Assembly: GCF_024679095.1 (NCBI RefSeq)
Contig: NC_066522.1
Coordinates: 8,466,114-8,530,113, forward strand
Source: Eriocheir sinensis
Taxonomy: Eukaryota; Arthropoda; Malacostraca; Decapoda; Varunidae
DNA: 64,000 nucleotides
Direction: 5' to 3'
Part shown: piece by piece, positions 54,659 through 64,000 of the stretch
Numbering within the stretch: position 1 is the stretch's first letter
Layout: each line of letters begins with the position of its first letter
Position numbers and translations under genes: made by a program
The notes under the pieces: generated by a model
What the model was told of the DNA's origin: nothing
The model's input: the letters and a program-made list of their open reading frames with translations, nothing else
Database searches by the model: none

Positions 54659-56679
54659 CAACATGCTGCCACTTTAAATAAAATAGATGTCAAAAAGATA
54701 TATTTCTTTAATGAATGGCAAATGGTTTAGTATGGAAATCAAGGCGTCATGCAGCAGATTTGACACTAATATTGTTTTGGGATGGATAAGTTTGATAGAA
54801 AAGTCAAGATGTCATTCAGATTTTTAGATAAGTTGCTTAATTGAAAGTTTGGTGTGGAAGTTAAGGTTTCATGGAAATTTTGTAACAGTAAAGCCATGCA
54901 GGGTTTTATTTTTGCTTCTTTTACTCTGTCACTTTTATTTTCCCTTTTTTCCTATCATTTTTATTTTTTTATTTTCCCAAGTTGTGAGACCTGCTCCAAT
55001 AGGATGCGATATTACTTTCAGCATGTTCTCACTATGCTTAGTGTCATATACATATGTATAGAATTATCGGTTTAGCTCTAGTTCGACATGATATGAATTT
55101 CCAGTGTCGTGCAGGCGGGGGAACACTTACAGCCTGGGGTCCTGCAGCACCATGGGGTACAGCTGAATGTTCTCTATGTTGTCAGTGTTCTCGCAGATGA
55201 TCCGGGAGAGCGACGAGTGCTTGATGGCCGCCAATTGCTCTGTTGGGGATAAGATGTTAGTTGACTCACTTCACTGCACTGTTCTAAAAGTTATTACATG
55301 TTTTGAGGGGTGACAACATGCTACTTTAATTTCAAGAGCTTATATGACTTATTAGATGCCCTGTAGGTGATAAAATGTTTAGTTGGCATCATTAACAAGA
55401 TGCTGCGTCGACTGCATTTGTCAATATGTACCTATCTTTTGAATGAGTGACGGCATAATGATATGAGTATTTATCAGCTGTGTGAATGTGGGTGAAAACA
55501 TGGTGCTTTTACCGTAATGCCTGCTCTTTGGATGATAGATAAATGGTATGATGCATTAACTTCACTGGTTTTTGTTATCTCATATTCTCTGGGTGATAAA
55601 ATGTTATGCTTACTGCACAAACCTATACAATATTTTTTGCGATTACATGCCAAAGTGGATGTTCCAGCTCATGGATTTGTTGCCTTCAGTGCAAGGGAGG
55701 CTAACGATGTGGTGCTGTCAATCTATGCCTGTTAGTCCCAGAAAATCTTAACTGGAAGCTTCACATCTCAACATCGTAAATCAGCTTCCTCAATGTACTT
55801 TTTTCTTGCCTAGACCAGTTGTTCTCTTCCCATTCAAAGAGCTCTTCAAAACCGAGTCTTTGGATATTCATTTTAGCATTCCCATTCTTCCTACAACTCA
55901 TTGTGTTAAGAACTGCAGAGTCCGTTAAATTTTTAGTTTTTATCGTTACATAAATATGAATTAATGAATGAGACAGGAAAGAATAGGACGATGCGTAATT
56001 GAAGATAAACTTACTGGGGGTGAAGGAGGAGGGCTGGCCGGGGAGCTCATACCAGTAACGATCGCCCTGCCTAGCGCGCTGCAGCTGGGTGGCGATTATG
56101 CAGGAGAAGACAGGTCCCAGCATGGATCCGGGGAGGGGACGCTCGGACACCCCGGCGCTCCACAGGTCAATGTCAGCCACGGACCTGAGAAAGAGAGGGA
56201 GGGAGGTCGTAGTGTCATTCATGTTCTTCAGTTTCCCGTGACTGGTTCCAAGGTACCGTAAATATGACATGCATAAACAACACATAACGTGCATAACAGT
56301 CGGACTTACTTATAGATTTCAGAGTACATTTTGGCAGTGTAGTTGGTCATGTGGTGAGTGAGATCGGCGAAAGAGACGATGGGTTCCAGGCCGCAGTATT
56401 TCCTGTTGAAGGCGAGATGTGGGTGTTAAAGTAGGTGCGGCACAGGGGGGGGGGGGGGGGTAGGATGAATTGGCATTCAGGTTTGTTTTTTAAATGAATA
56501 ATTCGTGTTGCAATGAACCATTGAGAGCGGCAGATTATTCCATTCTCGTACAACAATCCTGGCGAACAAAGAGCTTGGTGCAGTTTGAATGACTGGTTTA
56601 CACCTAAGTTAGGCGCCATTATTTTTCCTTGTGGCATGTCATCATTCGTAAACAAATTGAGTCCATCTACATTCATATA

Positions 56680-56757
<78 letters not shown>

Positions 56758-59432
56758 CATTTTGAAGCATTCCATTAATTTCCCATGGAGGAGGCGTTTC
56801 TCAAGAGACTGCGTGTTAAGACATTACGGCCTCTCCTCGTGAGGTTTGTTGCACCAGGAATAGATCAGTGGGTCGGCCTGCCATCACTTCTACCCTACAC
56901 ACCCCTTGGAGAAGTTCTGACAAAAAATATTACCCCTCCTTTGGTGTTTATTCTGAGTAAAATCATTAGGAAATGAGGCGAGAGATACGGGGAAAGATAC
57001 GTGAATGGCTGCTACCATGCACGCAGCTTGAGGGAGGCCTGCATGGCAAATAATCACCCTCCCGTCTTGTGGTGTTTGTTCCAAGTAAAACGATGGTAAA
57101 TGTAAAGAAAAATGACATGATTCTCCACCCTACGTATGGAGCAAGGTACAGGTATAAGTAATGCCCAAGACAATGTATTGATTATTGTTGCCTTAGTTCA
57201 AATATTGTCATACGATAGCTTTCCTATCATTGGATTGTGACGTCACACTGACCCAAGAATCGTGCTGTCCGGAAAAGACCTGTTTCGGGCGTGTTCTCCA
57301 GTTCGTACGCATTTGTCCAATTAGTAATCGCGCCAAGGTAATCACATATATATTTTAAAAAAATCAACCATTATCAATATAAGACTGATAAACATTCTGC
57401 ATTTGATGATGATTTATATCCATACCTCAACCCAATTTTCTGGGTATATTTTTTTTTCTATCAGACACGAATATCAAATGGAAGGGTTCGTACAAGGTGG
57501 TCAGCACACCCTACGAAGACCTTGATGCAGCTTACCTCCAGGCTCCGTAGCCGGGTACGCCGAAGTCTCTGCCGCGCTGCACGTTGAACGCCACGAGGTC
57601 AAGGCCAAACTTCTCGTGTGCCTCCTCGAAGAGGTGATTAGTGACCTGCAGGGGACGCGTTCCGAAAAAGAATATCATGATTAGTAAATACAGTGTCAAT
57701 TTTAACTACTGGATGATACTGGAAACAAAGGAGATAGAGACTATATTCTGCTGCAGACTCGTTTTAAATTATCCTTAAAGTACATAATAAACAAATCTTA
57801 TGTCAGTATTGGTCATCGTGTGATACTGAAGAAAGCATGATGGATAAATACTGCCATCTTTGACCATCGTATGAAACTGGAGAAAGAGGACGTACTCTTT
57901 TTTTGTGTGTGCAGACTCTCGTTAGAATATTATGAAACGTGTCCCGTAATAGTAAAGAAATTTAGTAAGGCTTTGGTAGAGGTTGTGGGTATTGCCATGG
58001 GTAGTGTTACGAGCCTGGTGATAGTCTGACAAAGCTTCTAGACCATGAGTGTGGGAAACACTCATAAGAACCCGCCTCATCTCTTTTGTTGTGAGCCCAA
58101 AGCGTTTGAGAATACGGGGCTAAGGTATTCTAAATGTCCTTATTCTTAAACGTATCGGACTTCCATTACGACTTCTTCCCAAGGCCACACAGGTTAACCG
58201 GGTTTTCCTGGGTGTTTTTCCCGTTCGTGGTGCAGAAGTCATGTACAATTATCACTAGGATCACATACTAGTCCTTGAAAATCTATAGCAACTTTTACGA
58301 GAGGGTTTTCAGACAGGCGAATGAGCTGACATATGAGAGGAAGCGAGAAGTGCTGAGGGTGTGTGGCACGATGCGGGGCGGGTCTGACCCCGCTGCGGCC
58401 AACACCCCACCGGCCAGTTTCAAATGGAAATACTATAGTAAGGCCGGGCTCCCACTACTCCGATCCGCCAGCGTCGATGACGTTACCAACGTCCCCGGCA
58501 GTGGAAACAAGCTACACCCGGGCCCAGCGCGGAGCCCCGTCCAGAGGTGAAACCAAGTTAACTTCTGGGCGGCGGTGGTGTCCGGCCAAGTGATGTCGAG
58601 TATTCTACATAATTATCATGATAATATGAAATGGAAGTAGTTGGATACAAAACAAAATATAGTTAAGTTTCAAGATAATAATAATTTAGATATATTTGCA
58701 TAATGTACGTCTGTTACGTGTGGTGATAAATAATTTTCATTGAGAACTGGAAGTGTAGCAAAAATGCACACTACTGGCAGGGTGTAAACAAACCCACGGG
58801 TGTGGCGGGGGGATTGCGCGCAAATATATGAGTATTCTGCTGCTGCAGAGAACATCCGGGGATCATTTGCGAACTATTTCATTTCCCCCATACCAAAATG
58901 ATATTGTGACCTGGGAACGACTTCAGTAGGCAGACAGACGGTTGAGAATTTAATCAGTTGTTGTTTTAGTTATTGATGAAGCTGTCTGCCAGAGCAGACC
59001 AGAGCCTGCCTTGGACTCGCCCAGTTTTCCCACTTATCCCCTACCATTCCACATGTAGCATTTTATAGTAATTTCAAGGCTTGAAATAATTGTTGGCGTG
59101 GCCAGAACATTGGCCTCCTCCTAGATGGCATCAATGTCAACGGAACCGTAAAATCGGAGACGGCCCAAGACGCGGCTACGTACCTCCTGCGTGATGCCGT
59201 CGTCCATGGCTTGGCAGGGCTGGTTGGCCATGCCCATTATGTACTCGTCCAACACTCCGGGCCGGAACAGGTCGTAGGGCTGACGAATCAAATCACTAAG
59301 ACGTTTGGAGGCTGAAGAGGAAGAGTAAGAAGATTGTAAAGAGGTGTTTATTGGAGATGATGAATAATAGTAATGATAATAATAATAATAATAATAATAA
59401 TAATCATAATAATAATAGTAATAATAGTAGTA

Positions 59433-59528
<96 letters not shown>

Positions 59529-60175
59529 TAATGATAATAATATTAAGAAGAAGAAGAAGAAAGGAGGAGGAGGAGGAGAAAGAGGGGGAGGAAAACGGGA
59601 AGAGAGTGAGGAAAAGGAGGAGAAAGAGGGTGAAGAAATGAGAAAAGCAAAAGAAGAAAAATAGAAGAAATAGTAGTAGTTGTAGTTGAAGATGAAAAAG
59701 AACAAAAGAAGAGGAAGAAGAAATGTATTTATTCAACCAGTCTCTTAGGCCGCTAGTATAAATATTTATTGGAGTGATGTCTGCTTGTTTTACCGATGAA
59801 CTTGTGGGTGGGGCTCCAGCGCTCGACGGCGGAGGGCAGGAGGGAGTGGCCGAAGCGGAAGGCGGCGGCGGAGAAGGAGGCGGTGATTCCCGGGTTGACC
59901 TTAGGGTTGTAGCCGTCCCAGTAGCCCTGCGGAGGGGAAGGAGAATTTTGTCGTCCTTTCGGTCATTTTTTTTTTTCACAGCAGGGGAAGCAGCTTAGAA
60001 AAAAAAAACTGCTCCAACTAAAAAAAAAAAAAAAAGGAATGAGAGGCCAGAAGTGAGGTCAAGTATGGACGAAGAGATGTCTTGAAACTTGATACTTGGT
60101 CTTTGAACTTTTCTTGTTACGATCTAGTTTGTATTTATGAATTCCCTTCACGACCCTTTTGAATGCCCGTGTGTG

Positions 60176-60225
<50 letters not shown>

Positions 60226-61241
60226 ACATACACTGTATAATAAAAGTAAAAAAGTTCCTTCCTCCTTGATGATTGATTATTAATGAAGTGGCCTCGAAAT
60301 CGGTTCCCAAGGAACAAATTGGTCGGCTGTTCTCGGCGCCAGCCCTTTACGCCGTGTGTGTACTCACCTTGGACAGCAGGAGGCCATAGCGCGCCATCAC
60401 CTCCTTCCCGAGCAGCTGCGGCAGGAACTCGTTGTAGGTGATGTGCTGGATCTCGGCAATCACGATCCTTCGCGTCTCCTGGGAAGGGCAGGGGCGGATT
60501 GATTGGTTGGTTAAGTGATTGATTGGTTGATTAACTATTATTTTTATTTGTCAAAACATATATCTTGACCATTTAAAAGGATAACACATGGAAGGAGATT
60601 TAAAGAACATTAAGTGTTACGTGTCCAGAGAGACAGACACAGACAAACAGACAGATAAGCAGATAAAAAGACAGACAGACATAGCCCATATTTGGTTTAC
60701 GGTAAATATCTCTTCATGACTTCTTATGATTTATTTTAGACGTGTATTTTTTTTTTACCAGAGTTTCTCCTCCCTCTCACTTTGCAATGTCTTTGTTTTA
60801 ACAATGTTATAGCGTTATCTCACAAGTGGTTTTCCTTAACGTGTTTTCTCAGTGGTTCATGGTAGTTAATACAACAAGATTTCTAGAGACTTTCACACTT
60901 ACGATTGGTTGATAGGTAGATAAATGTAGATAGATACATACATACATACATACATACATGCATACATAGATATATCAACATATAAATATATGAATAAGTA
61001 GGTAGATATATATAGTAACCTTACACTCAACTATAAGGGTTAGAGATAAGAATGATACATATAATTAACGTATACGATTTTGGAAAACTATTAACAGTTA
61101 TAAGTCATAGAGATAACAAGCACAATTATAATTAAGCTGAGATAAAAAAATGCTTGTACTAGACAGGAGACACAAGAAAAGTCGACAAATAAACAAAAAA
61201 CAACAACAACAACAACAAAAAATCAAAATACGTAAGACCTA

Positions 61242-61300
<59 letters not shown>

Positions 61301-61692
61301 ATACTTTCACAGCGGACTACTATGAACTCTGCTCCGAACCTAATTTGGACTTATAGTACACTTCCCTCCTTTTCCAAATTACGTTCTCCCGCAGCTGTTG
61401 TCTCTAGTACTTGACGCCCCCCTTCCCCCCTCAGCTCCGGTCCCAACACACACACACACACACACACACACACGATGGGAGGATAGATAGATAGACAGGT
61501 TGGTAGATAGATAGATAGGCCGATATACAGAGTGTTGTTTTGTATTGTTCTGTCACACACTCACCTGGTAGAGCCTCTCGTCGTCCCAGTGAGGATTGAG
61601 CTTGGCCAAGATGTGGGCGATGCGGTTGTGTTCCCTCATGAGGAGTGTGTGCATGATACCCAGGATGAGCTGCTCGTTGACACGGATCTCGC
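54375..61692 (-). CDS. animal haem peroxidase (chorion peroxidase / peroxinectin-like), 3' part of gene
   Basis: Haem peroxidase of the myeloperoxidase superfamily, using H2O2 to oxidise substrates. Arthropod members act in eggshell or cuticle crosslinking or as secreted immune cell-adhesion proteins. Exons in transcription order are 61692-61565, 60478-60368, 59926-59794, 59311-59184, 57645-57536, 56402-56310, 56184-56015, 55239-55131 and 54489-54375. All are GT-AG with matching phases. IRVNEQ holds the Arg and Glu equivalent to MPO R239 and E242, with Gln at the Met243 position as in most non-MPO members. FRFGHSLL holds the proximal His, and NVQRGRD the Asn that supports it. The usual RDHG is RDFG here. 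The N-terminal half (signal peptide, distal His) lies beyond the right edge, because sequence from 61700 to 64000 is intronic repeat. Chorion peroxidase and peroxinectin cannot be told apart from this half. Confidence 0.95.
54589..54656. repeat. (GA)n microsatellite
   Basis: 68 bp of GA between peroxidase exons. Confidence 0.97.
55131..55239 (-). CDS. peroxidase exon
   Basis: Encodes [20 protein letters not shown] and [15 protein letters not shown]. The IICENTDNI motif is the family C-terminal helix. Acceptor CCAACAG, donor GGCT|GTAAGT. Confidence 0.93.
56015..56184 (-). CDS. peroxidase exon
   Basis: Encodes [31 protein letters not shown] and RQGDRYWYE, all standard family blocks in the right order. 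Donor CCCCCA|GTAAGT. Confidence 0.94.
56310..56402 (-). CDS. peroxidase exon
   Basis: 30 codons plus split codons at both ends. It encodes [18 protein letters not shown] and KMYSEIY, matching the W-R-x-Y-C-G-L segment of the family. Donor GTAAGT. Confidence 0.93.
56680..56752. repeat. (AT)n microsatellite
   Basis: AT run in the intron upstream of exon 56402-56310. Confidence 0.97.
57536..57645 (-). CDS. peroxidase exon with conserved Asn-Gln-Arg block
   Basis: Encodes [20 protein letters not shown] and [16 protein letters not shown]. The position after Asp is usually His in this family (RDHG) and is Phe here. Donor TGGAG|GTAAGC. Confidence 0.94.
57660..59180. other. peroxidase intron; no second gene seen
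   Basis: At about 58440 TAA followed by GGCCGGGCTCCCACTAC, with a GC-rich stretch to 58590, looks like one end of a Harbinger-type element. No inverted partner was found. The rest is plain AT-rich intron. Confidence 0.4.
59184..59311 (-). CDS. peroxidase exon
   Basis: Encodes [19 protein letters not shown] and [17 protein letters not shown]. The (AAT)n and AAG-rich block at 59351-59720 sits in the intron just upstream. Confidence 0.94.
59380..59720. repeat. (AAT)n microsatellite with purine-rich AAG/GAG flank
   Basis: AAT units 59380-59527 with a few substitutions, then AAGAAG and GAGGAG purine sequence to about 59720, in a peroxidase intron. Confidence 0.97.
59794..59926 (-). CDS. peroxidase exon with proximal haem histidine
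   Basis: Encodes [14 protein letters not shown] and [13 protein letters not shown], where the His is the proximal haem ligand of the family. Donor ATCG|GTAAAA. Unusually GC-rich at third positions. Confidence 0.95.
60179..60222. repeat. (CA)n microsatellite
   Basis: Short CA run between peroxidase exons. Others lie at 61243-61299 and 61447-61472. Confidence 0.97.
60368..60478 (-). CDS. peroxidase exon
   Basis: 37 codons in phase 0. It encodes [18 protein letters not shown], a family signature, followed by [12 protein letters not shown]. Acceptor CCCAG, donor AAG|GTGAGT. Confidence 0.95.
61565..61692 (-). CDS. peroxidase exon with catalytic Arg/Glu
   Basis: Acceptor TTTCAAAG, phase 1 in. 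It encodes EIRVNEQ, then [13 protein letters not shown] and [12 protein letters not shown], and ends at donor CAG|GTGAGT. It is the first exon of the gene inside the window. Confidence 0.95.
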
Positions 61693-61734
61693 CTTTGAAA
61701 TAGAAATACACAAGGAAGTAAAAAATCTGCAAAT

Positions 61735-61870
61735 TGATGCTCATGAATACTACATAGAAAATGGGTGTGTAAAAAGATAAGCTGGGATTCATAATGAGAT
61801 AATGACACAGGAGGATACATAACAAGCTGGGTCTATAAGAGGGTGGAGAATACATAGGAATACATAGGAA
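61735..61870. repeat. direct repeat flanking the CR1-like insertion, left copy
   Basis: GATGCTCATGAATACTACATAGAAAATGGG..AAAAAGAT..GGGATTCATAATGAGAT..TATAAGAGGGTGGAGAATAC aligns with 63822-64000 at roughly 75% by eye. Confidence 0.65.
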
Positions 61871-62167
61871 GAACAGACACCAAAAGACCTATCGGTCTAT
61901 GGCGAGGGTGTCGGTTTACTACCGCTACTACTAGTAATCTACGTGTGATAGAACAGGACAGAATAGATGAAGGCTCCTCCCCACCCACCTCTCCCTTCGG
62001 AAACGTGCCGGCAGGAAATAGTTAGAAGAGAACACCATGTACCTTTAAGGAAGAAAGGGACATGGAAATTTTACAGTAAAGAGAGAAATAAGAGGAAATT
62101 ACTACCCTTAACTTACACTACTGGTAACCTAAGCTGTGGGGGAAAATGGCTTCATTACATAAGAACA

Positions 62168-63787
62168 TGGAAACACGGGTAGGCTGGAAGAGGCCGAGTG
62201 GCCTACACAGGGCAGCCCCAGAATCCCTCCTAATACTCACGATGGGTGAGATGTAGTTTCAGGGGCACAGGTGGAGGCTTGATCCTCGTTTTACCGGCGG
62301 TACTAGGCACGCACCAGTAACCTGTCACCTTACTGCACCCACACCTCACTCCATCTGTCATGCGGACATTAACTGTTGCTTTACTCTATTGTTAACTTAC
62401 GCTACTTGCAATCTAGGTTGTGGGGGAGAATAATATGGATTTAGGTTGAGGTCTTGCTGCAATCTGTCTGAAAACGTGCGAAGAAGGGTCAGTATAATCT
62501 TGTATCCCTGAAGTACTTATCCAATGAAGACTTGAAGCTATTGATACTCTGTGCGCTAACTATTCACGGTGGGAGTCTATTCCAGAGATCGACGACTCTA
62601 TTATTAAAAAAACTGCGCACCAATGTGTTACATCGGTTTCCCTTTAACTTCATACCGTTGCTGCGTGTTATTGTGTTGGTGTCTCTCTGAAATAGACTAT
62701 CTGGGTTAATGTTGTCGAATCCATTAAGGATTTTGAACACTTCAATTAAGTCCCCTCTTATCCTTCGCTTTTTTAGGGAAAACATATCTAAACGCTTTAA
62801 ACGCTCGTCATATGGCAAGTTTCGGAGCGCTGGAATTTGTTTGGTTGCTCGTCGCTGTAACTTTTCTAGCAAAACTTGATCTTTGATAAAGTTCGATGAC
62901 CAGAACTGAACGGCGTATTCTAAGTGTGGTCTTACAAATGCTAAATATAATCTCTTCATAAGTTCGGGTGATTTATAATCAAAGTTTCTTGAGTATTAAT
63001 CCTAACATCATATTGGCTTTTTTACTCGCTGCAGAACATTGATCACTCATTTTAAGAGTGTTACTGATAATGACACCAAGATCTTTTTCTTGTTTTACTT
63101 CGCTGAGCTCATGTCCTTGAATCTGATATTTAAAGTTAGGATTTTTTTCACCTATGTGCATTACTTTACATTTATCTACGTTAAAACTCATTTGCCATTT
63201 TTCGCTCCACTCGGCAAGTCTTATTAAGTCTGATTGAATATTATCGCAACTTTGACTGTTCATTACCGTACCTCCTAATTTGGTGTCGTCGGCGAATTTG
63301 GCTACTTTTGATAGGATATCAGTTTCTAAGTCGTTCACGTAAATTATGAATAGTGTTGGCCCCAGGACCGAACCTTGGGGCACGCCACTGGTGACGGGTT
63401 GCCAATCCGATGCTTCACCATTAAGAACCACAAGTTGTTCTCTGTTGGTGAGCCAGTCACGAATCCACGCACATAGATGGTCGTTTATACCGTGGGAACG
63501 CAGTTTTGAAATAAGCCTAACATCGTCGTGATGAACTTTATCAAACGCTTTCTGAAAATCTAAGTAAATTACGTCATATGGGCTTCGGGCGTCCCAACAT
63601 GTATAAACATCGTTGAAAAAGGTTAATAGGTTGGTAAGGCAAGACCGATTACTACGAAATCCATGCTGACTATCAGTTATCAAATCATTTGTTTCAAGGA
63701 AAGTGATCATTTTATCCCTGATTATTTTTTCGAATAGTTTAATTAGGACAGACGTAAGGCTGATGGGACGATAATTACTGGCTTGTT
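62168..63787 (-). mobile_element. CR1-like non-LTR retrotransposon, 5' truncated, recently active family
   Basis: The reverse transcriptase reads from SNYRPISLTSVLIKLFEKI through YLDFQKAFDKVHH, SGVPQGSVLGPTLF and KFADDTK (catalytic FADD) to the thumb, open for over 240 codons (63785-62979). One frameshift at about 62979 separates it from the tail (62959-62564), and a TGA at 62564-62566 interrupts the last 30 codons. The 3' UTR to about 62168 matches the 19.34-kb copy. Confidence 0.92.
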
Positions 63788-63821
63788 TTTTTTATCTCCT
63801 AAGAGAAGAATACACATGGAA

Positions 63822-64000
63822 GGCAAGAGGATGCACACGAACACCACAAAGAAAAGGGGGCTGCAAAAAGATGGACAGGGATTCGTAAGGAGATACACAA
63901 AACACGATGCACCAAAGCAAGATATAAAACGATACACAAAACAGGATACACAAAAGGCTGGATCTGTAAGAGGGTGCACAAGGACACACAAGGAAATAAG
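63822..64000. repeat. direct repeat flanking the CR1-like insertion, right copy
   Basis: GATGCACACGAACACCACAAAGAAAAGGGG..AAAAAGAT..GGGATTCGTAAGGAGAT, continuing with ACACAARR-type units and CTGTAAGAGGGTGCACAAGG. It runs off the window. Confidence 0.6.

Noticed and set aside
55500..55780. Retroelement-like [11 protein letters not shown] near 55745
   Set aside because: Only one short match to the jockey thumb motif; too little to annotate.
59121..59979. Poly-Tyr, poly-Asn and poly-Leu frames
   Set aside because: Produced by the (AAT)n tract. The informative part of the first frame is the real peroxidase exon 59184-59311.

Overview
This is a eukaryotic, almost certainly arthropod genomic window, most likely from a decapod crustacean. 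That placement is an inference from intron-rich genes with short exons, very abundant (AT)n, (CA)n, (GA)n and (AAT)n microsatellites, tRNA-derived SINEs and many decayed non-LTR retrotransposons. There is no bacterial-style operon structure, and most open frames are chance frames in repeats.

The window holds two protein-coding genes and one apparently non-coding gene. (1) 8.1-16.6 kb, minus strand: a chain of tiny GT-AG exons (24-183 nt) with no sustained reading frame, whose introns carry C/D-box snoRNA-like sequences. Three of the snoRNA types have antisense elements matching conserved 28S rRNA segments as I remember them: AGACCGTCGT (U35-like, five copies), CGAAAGATGGT (U32/U51/snR39-like) and GACTCTAGTCTG. 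A fourth type is present twice with no target recognised. Parts of the gene are tandemly duplicated as exon-plus-snoRNA units. I read it as a snoRNA host gene of the UHG type. A GC-rich block at 20.2-20.6 kb may be its promoter and first exon. (2) 30.3-48.9 kb, plus strand: a complete nine-exon gene for translation termination factor eRF3 (GSPT1 family, 569 residues), with two overlapping PAM2 motifs and an intact GTPase core. (3) 61.7 kb down to about 52.1 kb, minus strand: the 3' part of an animal haem peroxidase gene (chorion peroxidase/peroxinectin type), nine secure exons and one tentative terminal exon. Its 5' exons lie beyond the right edge. Genes 2 and 3 converge.

The rest is repeats. 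0-7 kb is a graveyard of nested non-LTR fragments with a PIF/Harbinger-like and a hAT-like element. 16.7-29 kb contains a THAP-encoding TIR element, an RTE-like relic, a TIR element at 24.1-26.1 kb, and a Harbinger-like element invaded by a hAT MITE with an exact 8-bp target duplication. The eRF3 introns hold a pogo/Tigger-like element, a retroelement ORF1 relic with PHD and CCHC fingers, SINEs, a TTAA-flanked palindromic MITE and a strong foldback. The peroxidase introns hold RTE-like and CR1-like retroelements and long microsatellites.

All calls come from reading the sequence. No alignment or folding was run, and the rRNA matches rest on remembered conserved 28S segments.
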